From the NCBI GenBank assembly GCA_910574455.1, contig CAJSYZ010000002.1, positions 4,489,671 to 4,553,670 of the forward strand: a stretch of DNA of 64,000 nucleotides, read 5' to 3'. This document shows positions 29,886 through 42,420 of the stretch, one piece after another. This DNA is from Trichaptum fuscoviolaceum (lineage: Eukaryota > Basidiomycota > Agaricomycetes > Hymenochaetales > Trichaptaceae). The translations under genes and the position numbers were made by a program. The notes under the pieces were generated by a model. That model saw only the letters and a list, made by a program, of their open reading frames with translations, did not search any database and was not told the origin of the DNA. How positions within the stretch are numbered: the first letter of the stretch is position 1; every line of letters begins with the position of its first letter.

Positions 29886-32199
29886 CCGCCATGTCCATAA
29901 ACACTGAGTTAACCATTCTCCGGTGTCCTGATGGTCACTTGCGTAGGTCGGTTCTCGGACTCGGCTCGTATATAGCCGATTATCCGGAACAGGTGAGTCT
30001 ATGCGCAATATGCACTGGATGGTGCTGCAAGTAAGTACCGTCCTTTCCCAAAATCATATCCGAGTCTGAGGCAATGACTTACTGTGGCGGCATAGATGCA
30101 CAGCACCTCACAAGGACCTAGATAATTTGGAATTTGTTTCAAATCCTCAAACAAAAGAGCTGCACGAACAATTGATAGATCAAGTAGATGGCAACAACAT
30201 TAATAGAGCAACAATCTGGAAAGAGTACGGGTTCCACCAGGATATTGTGGTACGTACTTCAACTTCTTCACTGGATGCGTATTCTGCAACTTGTATGTTG
30301 TTCTGTAGCCTTTCACCAATGACTTTCCGCGCGCAGATATATGCAATCTCATATCTCCGGACCTGCTGCACCAAATCATCAAAGGCGTGTTCAAGGACCA
30401 TCTTGTTGAGTGGATTTGCCAGTGCATGACCACGACAGAGCTGGATATTGTGGATAAAAGGCACTATTACCTTACAAGTCGTTTAATGTGAATACCATTG
30501 CTAACTTTCACGTAGAATCAGAGTTGCTGCTCCTTTTCCTGGTCTTCGCAGATTTCCTGAAGGTCGAGGCTTCAAGCAATGGACAGGTAATGATTCAAAG
30601 GCGCTTATGAAAGTATGTGGTCTTTGCATCTCGCTCGAGGCGGTGGTTTGCTGATATCTGATGCAATCCACTTAGGTGTATCTTCCGGCTATTGTGGGCA
30701 TTGTGCACGATGATATAATTCATGCATTGAGTGCATTTCTGGACTTCTGTTACCTTGTGCGTCGGTACACGATTACAGCCTCAAATCTTGATCAAATTAA
30801 AGCCTCTCTGGATCACTATCATCAATATCGGCAAATATTCATAGCAAAGGGCATCCAGGATAATTTTTCACTGCCACGACAACATGCCATGGTCCATTAT
30901 CCAACAATGATCCCTCTCTTTGCTGCTCCTAGCGGATTGTGTTTGTCTATAACAGAAAATAAACACATTCACGCGGTCAAGGAGACATGGCGGCGCTCGA
31001 ACAGAAATGATCCTTTGGGACAGATGATCACAGCAAACCAACAACTCAGCAAACTTATTGTGTCGAGGGCAGACTTCAAAAGGCGTGGACTGCTGGACGA
31101 TACGCTGGCTGAGGCTATGTGGAATGCCTTGCGAGACGTTTTGCGGAAAAATATGTCAGAGTCAAAGACGGATGACGCCGAGAAGGCCCCAACCCAGAGG
31201 GAGCAGATGCAACATCATGGCGTACAAACAACAGGGGCAGCCGATGATACAGAGGACTTCTTCGATGACATTGTGGGCAACCAAGAGCAAATCGAAATTG
31301 CTGACCTGGAGGATTCCGGAAGTTCAGTGGATGAGCCCCAGTGTGGTGCGGTTCATAGCGTAGAATGCCAGCTTCGCTTGGGCGGCAGAAATGACCCTTT
31401 GAGCTTGATGTTAATGGCTTCGAAACAACGTTAGTATTACTTAGTAACCCGTGCTTTTGGTGCTGCACATCTGACTTCTCTGTTGTTATACTTGCAGAGT
31501 CCAGTAAGGTGTACCCGAAACAGCTCAACGCGCTTGCGGCGATAAAAGGCCATCCAGAGCTTCGACAGCTCCGACAGCTCATTAAAGAATACTTATTCAA
31601 CAAGTACGAGAAGCGCAATTCCAACTTAAGGGGCTCCTCTGGCAGAGCCGAACCAACAGCTGAATTGGACATGAACAATGACTTCTCAATTTTCCATTCA
31701 GCCACCGCTTTCTTTGCCTACCGTGGCGAATCGATCCCAATAGAACAAGCAATGAGGGAGGTGATCAGGTCCAATCCCTCTTGGCGCGGAAAAGCAAGAC
31801 ATGACGCAGTCCTTGTTCGAGTTAGCCCCCGCAAAAAGGGGTTTTCAGGAATGAGAGTTGCCCGGGTTATGCTTCTTTTTTCCTTCACCGCTAAAGGGGA
31901 GCATCAGGACTGCGCTCTCGTCCAATTGTTCAAGCGTGTTGGAGACTCGCCTGACCCAAAAACAAGTATGTGGATTGTCGAGCCGGAATATGAGTTAGAG
32001 ACCTCTACCGCCTGTGTTGAATGCTGTTCTGGTGTGAATGCCAGTGGCAGACGTCACTATCACCGTGACTGCAAGGCTCCGAAGCTATTGGTGATAGGTA
32101 TAGGGGACATCTTTCGTTTGGCTCACCTCCTTGGGGTTCCAAAGGGTGATGAATGTCCGCCGAAGTCATTGACACCTGAGAAGTCCCTGGACTTTTATG

Positions 32200-35054
32200 C
32201 AGTCCTACCAGCCATTTCATTCATTGATATGCAGTAAATGCTGGATATACTAATTTATCTGATTGAATGAAGTACAGCAGTTGCAAATGGTTATAGCTCA
32301 ACTGATTGAATGATATATAGCTTTGCTGTAGAACTTTTTTTGCATTTCATTCAGCAAATGCTGGCTGAAGCAATGAATACAAAACACAGCCTTGCTGCCC
32401 TCTGATGAAGGGGATGCATACCTAGGAAATACTAGGCCTGCAATACCTATTGGGAATATACTACAGAATAATAGATAATGCTATTGCATACCCACCGCTT
32501 TTTTGGGTTAATTATAGCATTCAGGCACTGTTGATTGATAGCATGCTGTAATAAATCAGAATTTCATAATTTCCATCTATTTTGAGATATGAGGCACATC
32601 AGGGTCCAGGACCCTGAGGTCTGGCAGACTCCAGGTCACTTGGTGCCGCTTTAGAGGAGGCCGTGGGAATAAACTCAAATTAACCTTTGCAGGTGCTACA
32701 GGCCTTCTCAAATAGCACAAAAATAACCAAAAAATCAGAAAATATTCCTGGACACTGCCGCTTCGCCCTAGCGTGGGAACTACGGTTCCGGACGACCATA
32801 TTAGGGTACAATTATGTTCTGGGCCCCACTGGGCCCTTCCTAAAGCGGTAAAAATCATCATAAAATAGATAATTATATTCATTTGCACCAGCATATATGC
32901 AGGCTTCCCCTGGGCTTTCCAGCAGCAGATAAAATATGCTAAAATCGGATTATATTAGTAGAAGCATACTTAAGATGAATTGGATGGCTATATATGGTAT
33001 TTTTAGCTGGTAACAAGTGTAGAACATCAAAACATGTTCTATTTTTATTGCTCAACCTATGAGGCCCATTACACCACATTGGAGTATCACCGGAATGTAA
33101 ATCTTGATGGGAATACAATGGGACGTACTATATGAGCTGAAACGGGCTTTTGCGGCGCCAAAATATTCATTTTCCGTATTGTTGCATATTATTCTTTCAT
33201 TTAAATGTTATTTATGTTACTGCACTTCTACTGCACGTAAAGGCACGTATAAATAACCGAAACGGTAGAGAATGAAGAGGAGAACAATAATATGAGCTTA
33301 ATATAGGCACGCGTGCGCTAAATATACCTCTAACACACTAACTCTTTTCAGCATGTATACAAATACTGTTCCTCTCTCATATACATATACACAAGATGTG
33401 TACGTGCGCTAGTAGCTTCAAATAACGATTTATATATGCCTCTCACGCTATACAAAGTTTCACAGCAATCGGAGCTCATTTGAAATTGATATAAGGCATG
33501 CAATTCTCAAAAGTAATAGCTAATTTTAATTTATCCAGAGGGTTACGGGTCAGGCACATAGTGCCAAACATTCACTATACATATCCTAAACATAATCCAA
33601 ATACATGTTTGAGATGTCATAAGAAGGTGGAAGTCATATGCAACATGGTAGGAAGAAATGCTATATGTGATATCAGAATGTACATGATATGTCAGAAACA
33701 CATATAACTTACAGTTTCCACCTGCATCCCAAACATGCAATTGTATTATGTTTAGGATACTCATAATGAATGTTTGACACTATGTGCCTGACCCGTAACC
33801 CTCTGGATAAATTAAAAGTAGCCATTACTTTTGAGAATTGTATGCCTTATATCAATTCAGAATGAGCTCCGATTGCCGTGAAACTTCGCACAGCATCAAA
33901 GGCATATAAAGAGAGCTATTCAAACCTATTAGCACACATAAATACCGTGTGTATATGTATATGAGAGAGAAACAATAATTGCATGCACTCCGAAAATAGT
34001 TGGTGTTGTATAGCTATATATAGCCGCCGCGTAGTTATTCTAAGCCCATATTATTGTTCCCCTCTTCATTCTCTACCATTTCGGCTATCTATACGTGCCA
34101 TTACGTGCAGTAGAAGTGCTGTAACAAAAATAACATTTAAATAAAAGAATATTCTGTAACAATATGAAAAATGCGTATTTTGGCGCCATCAAAGCCCGTT
34201 TCAGCTCATATAGTACGTCCCATTGTATTCCCATCAAGATTTACATTCCGGTGATACCCCAATGTGGTGTAATGGGCCTCATAGGTTGAGCAATAAAAAT
34301 AGAACATGTTTTGATGTTCTACACTTGTTACCAGCTAAAAATACCATATATAGCCATCCAATTCATCTTAAGTATGCTTCTACTAATATAATCCTATTTT
34401 AGCATATTTTATCTGCTGCTGGAAAGCCCAGGGGAAGCCTGCATATATGCTGGTGCAAATGAATATAATTATCTATTTTATGATGATTTTTACCGCTTTA
34501 GGAAGGGCCCAGTGGGGCCCAGAACATAATTGTACCCTAATATGGTCGTCCGGAACCGTAGTTCCCACGCTAGGGCGAAGCGGCAGTGTCCAGGAATATT
34601 TTCTGATTTTTTGGTTATTTTTGTGCTATTTGAGAAGGCCTGTAGCACCTGCAAAGGTTAATTTGAGTTTATTCCCACGGCCTCCTCTAAAGCGGCACCA
34701 AGTGACCTGGAGTCTGCCAGACCTCAGGGTCCTGGACCCTGATGTGCCTCATATCTCAAAATAGATGGAAATTATGAAATTCTGATTTATTACAGCATGC
34801 TATCAATCAACAGTGCCTGAATGCTATAATTAACCCAAAAAAGCGGTGGGTATGCAATAGCATTATCTATTATTCTGTAGTATATTCCCAATAGGTATTG
34901 CAGGCCTAGTATTTCCTAGGTATGCATCCCCTTCATCAGAGTGCAGCAAGGCTGCCCCAGCCTGCCCTTCATCAACCAGCATTTGCTGAGGGAAATGCAA
35001 AAAAGGTTTTACAGTAAGGCTATATTTCATTCAATCAGAAGGCTGGCAGCAGTG
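32200..35054. mobile_element. 2.9-kb fold-back (palindromic) element inside transposase exon 9
   Basis: Left and right halves are inverted copies over almost the whole length, with the apex near 33680. Ends are CAGTCCTACCAGCC and, inverted, CACTGCTGCCAGCC. A 7-bp TSD TTTTATG lies at 32193-32199 and 35055-35061. Precise excision restores the transposase C-terminus in frame. The outer part of each arm (for example 32577-32894 and 34447-34764) is virtually identical, while the part nearer the apex (about 33180-33480 against 33880-34170) is visibly more diverged. A 105-aa ORF present in both arms is not convincing as a gene. Transposase type is unknown; TSD length is near hAT (8 bp). Confidence 0.85.
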
Positions 35055-35129
35055 TTTTATGATAGATTCTATGTTAACCGATTTGCTGACATGCACATGC
35101 ACGAATCTTTGTACGAAAATAGACAGTGA

Positions 35130-35667
35130 TAAACATAAACTTTTCATTCAGCACATACGGAGTATATTGAAACTTATGAATTGAGGATACTACGGTACTG
35201 AAAGAAAATGATGTGAAAACAGACCTTCTTCAGTGTTGTAGATGATGGTAGCCAAATATTGCAGTCAGTGCGATGGTCGGAAATCATTCCCCGGGCGGCC
35301 GCCGGCCTCGAGTAGTACAGTAGTAGTAGTACTAGTAGTACTAGTACTAGTACAGTACTATTGGTACAAAATTTTTTACATAACACCAATCCAACTTGAA
35401 AGCCTGAGTGCTTTCAAGTTGAACACTGGCATTTGACTCGAACCAATGACTCGGACCTACTACTACTAGTAGTAGTACTACCTCAGGCCGGAAGTTCTCA
35501 ACTTGAATCCGGAAAGAGCCTGAGGCATGCTTCAAGTTTCCACTCACTGGTAGCTACTAGTACGTTGGCTCGAAGTTACAACTTGAAACAGTACGACAAA
35601 TTCAGTGTTGAGATATAATAAAATGACAGTACTAGTTATGACCTAGTAAAAAACAAACTCTCGAGAA
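35130..35667. other. palindrome-dense spacer
   Basis: 3' flank of the transposase gene. It contains (TAGTAC/TACTAG) runs, TTCAAGTTGAA and CCTCAGGC words. The stretch 35450-35530 is homologous to 36540-36610. GAGAA at 35663-35667 is the TSD of the following solo LTR. No gene seen. Confidence 0.6.
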
Positions 35668-36485
35668 TGTTACGACCGTCGGGAATTGTAGCGGGAAACA
35701 GTTTCGGAAAACTGGAATTCGCGACAAAAACCCGCGTTCGGGAATCTGGATTCGCGACTGGGAACGAGCGTGGGAATTCAGGCGGGGAAACGCGCGGGAT
35801 TCTATCCAGGCGCGTCGCGGGATTCTCAAGGCCAGCTAGGACTCTTCACTGCTTTGAACGTCAAGTAAGCGGATCCCTAAGGAAGCACTCCACAAGTAAG
35901 TATTGCGCAACTAACTACATAGGAGAAAGAGAGAGATCGCACCTAAGGAAGCACTCCACAAGAGGTCAAAAGTGGGGTGCTCCTTACGATGCCTACAGCT
36001 ATTTATCTACTTCGTAAAGACTGTATAGTTAATCTACGCTAAGTGTCCTTGCGCAATGCGCACCTATCTACTACAAACGATACATGCTACGACCGCAATG
36101 CTAGGCATGTCCATCCCGTCTCTCCAGATGGCTACGGCCTGTCCGTGGACGTCAGCGTCCGGTCCGGGGCCGCGACTAGCCAGACTAGGTATGCCAGACT
36201 GTTGCAGGTCGTCACCTTGAGGTACTAGCGGATTAATGAGCGTATGTTGATAAGTGAATGTACGTGTGCCGTGGCGGGTCGTCGTAAATGAGTGTGTGTA
36301 TGCGTGCATGGTTGCCGGGACGGTGGTGCGGGATAAGTCACGTGAGCATGGGATCGTGCGATTCGGGAATGAGGTTTCGCGCGGGGAATCCAATGGCGGG
36401 ATTCTCCCCGCGGGTTTGTCTGCTCATGTCGGGATCCTTGGCGGGAACGTGCGGAAAATGAGAAAAGGGGCCTGGGATCTCGACA
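35668..36485 (-). repeat. solo LTR, gypsy family A
   Basis: 818 bp, same boundaries as the other A LTRs, flanked by a perfect 5-bp TSD GAGAA (35663-35667 and 36486-36490). The perfect TSD shows it arose by recombination between the two LTRs of one insertion. The self-priming word is intact. Confidence 0.96.
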
Positions 36486-37209
36486 GAGAAGCTCACATTG
36501 CCATCAGCGGACTCAAGCTCGAACTGACTCGCCGAGTCGGATCATGCCAGTGACCTACCTCAGGCCAGAAGTTCCCCATTGGCATCCGGAAAGAGGCATG
36601 CTTTCCTCTCCAAGTTAGCTATGTTTTGAACTTGAAGTTACAAATAGTACGATTAGCATAGTAGTAATACTGTATACTAGTACACATGAAGCGCTTCAGA
36701 GGAAAGCGTAGATATGATGGAGGATGATTGAGTAGCCTCAGGCTGATAGTGGTGTATCACTGCAGTTCCCGACTTGCATAGTATGAAATATCAAAAAAAA
36801 AACTTGAATATGAGTACTTTAAACTTCAAAATGTACCACTACTAGGCTGAGTAGTAGTACTGTGTACTACGACTTCAAGTTCATGTTGAGCACCTGTCAT
36901 AAAGATAAGTATATGAATATTATTAAATATTATTTTGTCATATTCAAGAAGATTTATTGGCGGTAGTGGTTTCTAACTTGAATACTAGTACTTATAGTAC
37001 AGAGCTGACTTGTAAAGAGTAGAGTCTGAAGAGAGAAGAGTAAGTGGATCACCATAGAGTAAACCATTAAATAGTAAGAGTACAAACCCTTAAACATAAT
37101 ATTTGTCCATGAACGAAAAAAAACTTGTCCTTGGGCCTCAGCCAAAATGGTGTGCCGGTGACCAATGGATCAATTTGTAACCGTCAGCTAGTACACTGCC
37201 GTACTTATA
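36486..37209. other. palindrome-dense spacer
   Basis: Continuation of the spacer interrupted by the solo LTR, with TAGTAC, CAAGTTCA and CCTCAGG words. It is AT-rich towards 37100. It ends at the stop of the next minus-strand gene. No gene seen. Confidence 0.55.
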
Positions 37210-39076
37210 TCAGTACTGGTGTGGGATAGGGTCCAATTTGTCGAGAAGAGCAAATAGGATTCCATAATCCGTTAAATAGAATGGACCATACTCATGAAGT
37301 AGATCATTGACTGTTTTCAAGACGAGAGAGTCAATATTCTCTTCTGTCGGAACAAGGGCTTCAAGATGCTCCATGTGCTCGATATCCTTGAGGAACAAGT
37401 GGGTGGACCTGTCCAGATTTTCCTCGTCTGTATCTTTGTAATCGGCATTGTCAAATCGTCCAATGCCCTGACTCGCTTCGATAATCCCTATTTGAGAGGC
37501 ATCCATCTTCATCGTAAACCGACGCATTGCACCATCATTTTTGAGGAGCATATCCAAGAGCAAGTCGTCAGAGAGGATAATTAAGCATTTCCTGATCCAA
37601 TTGAACCTGCTCAGGATGGCCGAACGGTCTCCATATTTGCGCAGGAGTTGTCGATTTATCTTCAACGAGGATGCTACGCCGTCAGCCGAGTCGGCGCCAA
37701 GAATATCCATTGACTTCTGAATGAGTTGTTGAATGTCGGACAGAGCACCCTCTCCACCGGCACGTTCAAGTTCACGTTTCCATTGACGCCGTGCATCACG
37801 TGCTGTTCCGGCTTGAAAGACAGCCTTCGTCTGAGTGGCAGAACAATTGACTTCTGTTTCCGAGAGTCGAATGTTGGTCGACTCTGACTGTTGTCCCGAA
37901 CTGCATTCGTCTAAGGCGGCTACCCAATCCTTGCATTCGTTATAGGACCAAATAAGAAGGGGCAGGAAGAACTTAAGCGCAAGCCTGGGATTTCGGGGTT
38001 TGCGTTCAGATCTTTCGAGATTCATAGCCATGACTGTCGTAAAGTGCTTCAATTGAGTAGCGAGTTCATGACGAATATTTCTCCCGAGCTCTGTGTCTTT
38101 GATGTCAATCCTTATCGCAGAGAAGACAGATTTCGTCTGTATCCAACGATTGCCGAGCTCCTTACTATCCTCAAGTCGAATTTGCCAGCGCAGGATCGTA
38201 TGGTGTGAATGATAATGGGTTACTAAGCAAGTCAAAAAGTAGTCCCAGATGACGCCCCCAGTAAAAATATTGGAGAGTTTTCTTGACGGAAATGCGCCGG
38301 GAAGAACAGATATGAAGGCTGTGGCGACAGCAAGTCTGAATTCATCCACACGTTTGTTGATAAGCAGATGAAGCGGCTCAGACTGTATATCACCGAGAAG
38401 AATAGGACGAGAAGTTAGAAATGATTAAGTCAGAGTTTATTTCAAGTCCAAGATGCAGCCTGGGCTTACCATGTGATGCTTGAAGATCGCTAGCTCTTCA
38501 GTGAGTTTGAAGAGCATGTCCGTGTACTGAAATGTATTGGACTCAAGCTGATCTATCGCCCTCTCCATCTTTCTCCGCAGAGCTTGAATCTCCCTATCCC
38601 TCTTAAGGATCCTCATATTTGCTGAATCAAAGCACATCCCTAGGCGCTCAGCCAGGTGAAGCGTTTCCTGAAAGTCCTCCGACGAGAATCCGACGCGGTC
38701 TGCACGCTTTATCTTGGACGACAAACTTTTGACGATTGATTGGACCACGGTGCTATCGATAAATAGTTTTGACTGAAAGCCTCGGGGTAAGTCCTCTGTC
38801 AATTCACCAAAGATAAGCCAAGCTGCGTAGTAAGTAAGCAATATGATCCCTACCGAAATCGATAAGTTCGAGAAATGCATCCTGTTCCCAGTCGGTGCCA
38901 GACTCGGAGTCGGACCCATTGACAATCGAGCGCTTTGAGCTACTACTGTCGCGAGTACCAGGTATGGTGAATTCTGAAACGCTCTGCTCATCATCTGTAT
39001 CCAGGCTAGAGACTGACTCGTCATCTGTATCCGAGCGAGAGCCTGAAGTTTTGTCCCCGCGTTCGGAACTTGACAT
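37210..39076 (-). CDS. uncharacterised 582-aa protein, 3 exons
   Basis: Inferred exons 39076-38854, 38822-38470 and 38382-37210 (1749 nt). The introns keep frame; the first is only 31 nt, unusually short, and should be checked. The N-terminal 70 residues are Ser/Asp/Glu-rich and disordered (repeats of DTDDE). Exon 2 contains a heptad-like helix (about 140-190). The C-terminal 390 residues are a mixed globular sequence with no motif I recognise; W-rich patches occur near WDYFLTCLVTHYHSHH and a conserved-looking NWIRKCLIILSDDLL. It lies back to back with the 939-aa gene (+), across a motif-rich spacer like the other genes of this block. No frameshifts or stops, so it may be functional. Function is not inferred. 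Confidence 0.65.
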
Positions 39077-40392
39077 GCTGGGAGTTTGACAGTAACCTAA
39101 CTTCGAGCCTCAATGGTAAGAAATACCAGTAATGGCGTGCCACTACCAGCGGCGGAGAGTAGTAATTGAAAGAAAAGCAAGGCTTGTTGACGAAGGATGG
39201 TTCAAGTTTAAGCGCCGTGTGAACGGCGTGGATCTATAGGGGCATCATCGGTCATCATCCTCAGGCTGAGCCTGCCAGTGAGTACCAGTGCCAGTCACAT
39301 TGGTGTGAGTGAATGATGACAGGCGGTAGTTACTAACTTACTAGTACTAACTTTAGTGAACTCTCACTCAGCGGAAACTCAGCAGACTGCCGATTTGTGG
39401 GACCCTCGATAAAGGCCTCTGGCGACTTGGTCCTTCAGTTATATCGGGACAATTTGAGCCACGTTCAAGTTTGTGCCACTGCCACTGCCACTGGCAGGAC
39501 CCGGCCCGGGATCAGGTCAGCCTGCCAGCCCAGTGAGTGAGGCTGCCGGTGTTGGCCTACTACTAGTACTAGTAGTAGTATTATAGTAGTAGTAGTAGTA
39601 GTAGGCCCTTCCGGCGCTCTCTTGCTATCCGAACTCAGGTGTGTCAGGCCTTGAATCCCCTCTACTTCTGGATGTCGGTTCAGCTCTCAAGAACCCGGAT
39701 TCTGCCCCATCTGTCGCAACTACTTACGAAGCCCATATCATTGTGCTTGTCACCGGCCCTCCTCAACTGAAGCTCAGCCAGGCCTTGAAGATCGTCTGCC
39801 AGTGCCAGTGGCCGGAACTTGTTCAGAGCCGAATCGGATGTTCCGCACATGTATGTATTTTAGTACTACAACTAGAGCTCTAATACTACTAATACTACTA
39901 CTAGTAGTATTACTAACAGTGGTAGACTCGGAGATTGTCACTCACTGGCACTCACTGGCAGGCTGGCAGGCACTGGGGACTTCCTGTCCGGAGTTCGAAA
40001 CGGGCCGTTGCCAGCAGCAACTTGAACTTCAAAGTCGTGCTGAGTCACCGGCGCCGTGCACTACTAGTACTAGTAGTACTAGTATAGTAGTAGTAGTAGT
40101 AGCTGCCACTGGCAGCCAGATTCAAGTTGAACTTGAACCGCTGACTCGTCACCGCCGCGTGCGTCACGGTGACTCTGACTCGCAGTCACCAGTGCCAGTG
40201 GCAACTCCGAGTCCTTGAACTTCAGCCTGCTACTACTAGTAGTGAGCGTCCGGACTAGGCTTTAGCAGTAACCCAATACCCATCCAGAGTCAAATTGAAC
40301 CTGAAACTTGAACTAAACTGCGCTGGCTGTCTCTGTGCCCCAGCCCGCCGCAACTTTTATCAATACATAGCAGAAAAAACATCAACTTGAAC
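39077..40392. promoter_or_regulatory. palindrome-dense divergent spacer
   Basis: A 1.3-kb spacer between the 582-aa gene (-) and the 939-aa gene (+), probably with both promoters. This is the richest motif region in the window: repeated CCAGTGCCAGTGGC, TAGTAGTAGTAG, TTCAAGTTGAACTTG and GACTCGGAGT words in both orientations. ORFs at 39641 and 39802 are built from these repeats and are not believed. Confidence 0.6.
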
Positions 40393-42258
40393 ATGGCATC
40401 AGATACTTTCAACGTATTTATGTCCGGCACAGGAAACGCTGATAGTAGGGCTCACCATATTGTTAATGGTCCGTATATTGTCATGGTATACTGACAGTTG
40501 TCTGAAATATTCACTACTAATTTCCATTCCTTTACTAAAAACAGCGGCTAGTATAGGATTGGGTTCACACCCCGTTGCGAAGGAGGATATTTACTTGGCA
40601 AACGTCCTTGACCGTATAAAATTCATCTTGCAAGCATGGGTGGAGAAACCCGGAACAAAAAAGACAGACCTAGCAGCACGCGCAGCTGTAATAATCGCAA
40701 ACGGACTTCCGGACAAACCGTGAGTGACGGTCTCAGCCTGATTACTATGCGCCTGATTCTGACTCTTAATTTGGCCCACTGGCAGTGGCGAAGTCTTGGA
40801 ATCACATACCGCTCAGGCTGCTAGTGACTGTGAGGCTAGTACCAGTAAGGTACCAGTGCTGGAAGCTGACGCCGAATCCGAGTTGTGAGTAACGGTACCA
40901 GCCTGAGTGCGCGTCCGAGTCTGACCATTCTCGAATTTGGAATGCACGCATCAAGTGGCAAAGTCACGGAATTACATGCCAGTGAGGCCGGAAACTTGAA
41001 CTTGAAGGTGTCGGAACATGAAGCTGACGTATCCGAGTCGTGAGTTACGGCGCCAGCCTGAGTACGCATCCGATTCTGATCATCTGACAGTGGCAGCAAC
41101 ATCCACAAACACATCGGCCGTTCCCCCTACGACGATATCATGAAGGCCTTAGCCTCTATGAAAGAGCTAGAGCAACTTCGGATTGACACTGAGGAGAAAG
41201 AAAGAAGGCTTCGAGATGAAAAGGAAGATTTCGAACGGAGGCATAGGGAACTCCTGATAAATAAGCGGGACAGTGATCAGGAGCAATTAAAGCTTTTGCA
41301 GAATGAGTTGATGAAAACCAAAAAACTTATCTCAAATGTCGAATCAAACCTCTCAGAAGCCAACTTCAGCCGGGCGACTGACTCACTCCAGCTTCACAAG
41401 GAGAAGGATATACATGAGGAGCAATTGAAAAAGCATGAGGACGCTATTGAAGCTCTGAAGAAACAGCTCGCTCAAGATTACACCCTAATCGCGAGAGCTT
41501 CAGCTCAGGAGAGTCTCTTCGCCGTGACTTCGCGCAGGCTCACTAACCTGGAAAATTATCGAAAGCAGTCACTAGAAAAGGAACAGCGGATTGTAGGACA
41601 TATACAGGCTATTGACGACGCATTCGTTGATGTGACTGAGGAATTGGACTCGAAGGCGGACAAAGTGACACTCGAGGAGATGGCTGGGACTTACAAGTGT
41701 TTGCAGGAGACAGTGAAGGGTCTTGTATACACAGTACACGACTTACAGATTAGTGCGGCAGCCGCCAAAGGGGTAAGCCAATTTTGAGCTGCTATCGTAA
41801 AACAAATGAAGCTCACAGGATCTCACCCAGAACGAAGCCGCCAAAGCCAGCAGTAAGATACGCACCCTCTGCGAGGACAATAGGGTAGTCGTCATGAAAA
41901 GCTTCATAATTGCGTTCCCATTAGAGAAAGGATTCTTCTCTCCAAAACAGGTCATCCCTTATGACGTTACTGGCGAAAGTGGTTTTATGATTCGAAATTT
42001 TTTGAACAAGGTTGAACAACTCTACATGAAGTTCGCGACCCTATCACCTGGGCCGGGCAAGAAGCTAAAGGAAGGACGACGTACAGGCGAAGTCGGCATG
42101 AGTGGCATAGCTCAGGGCCCAGCGACAATCCTGTCTAATGACATTGCTATCATTCCAAGGCATCTATTCGACGACCTGATTGTCGACATCACCAAGTCCT
42201 TGGCAGAGTTAGAGCTGACAGAGGCGTATGCGAAGGGAAATAATGAAGGAAAGGAAAA

Positions 42259-42420
42259 GGGAAAGGGAAAGGGAAAGGGAAAGGGAAAGGGAAAGGGAAA
42301 GGGAAAGGGAAAGGGAAAGGGAAAGGGAAAGGGAAAGGGAAAGGGAAAGGGAAAGGGAAAGGGAAAGGGAAAGGGAAAGGGAAAGGGAAAGGGAAAGGGA
42401 AAGGGAAAGGGAAAGGGAAA
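42259..42420 (+). repeat. (GGGAAA)27 coding hexanucleotide array
   Basis: 162 bp of uninterrupted GGGAAA inside an exon, read as alternating Gly and Lys. Three-G runs spaced by AAA satisfy the G-quadruplex pattern many times over on the plus strand. The array length is a multiple of three, so unit gain or loss never shifts the frame. Confidence 0.97.

Larger units (their letters stand above)
27348..35129 (+). pseudogene. Plavaka-type DNA transposase gene, 9 exons, broken by two insertions
   Basis: Exons: 27348-27855, 27917-28533, 28593-28794, 28842-28939 + 29891-30030, 30096-30249, 30309-30487, 30516-30612, 30676-31429, 31498-32199 + 35062-35129. Without the insertions and one TSD copy each, the CDS is 3519 nt (1172 aa) with all frames consistent. 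An N-terminal C2H2 finger (C-X4-C then H-X4-H, about residues 24-45) precedes the YHRYLNG, ADFLYWEEQMSAGNI, YDVWYRDPLEV, SDKTTVSVGTGNNEYYPLY, DYPEQV, PFTNDFPRADI, FPGLRRFPEGRGFKQWTG and ITENKHIHAVKETWRRS blocks that I recognise from basidiomycete Plavaka transposases (CACTA/CMC-related). The end YVNRFADMHMHE is typical. The enzyme would cut and paste the element in the nucleus. It is inactive now: an LTR remnant splits exon 4 and a fold-back element splits exon 9. Confidence 0.88.

Noticed and set aside
32577..32894. 105-aa protein encoded in both arms of the fold-back element
   Set aside because: Identity follows from the palindrome. The sequence shows no motif and the ORF is on opposite strands, so arm conservation explains it.
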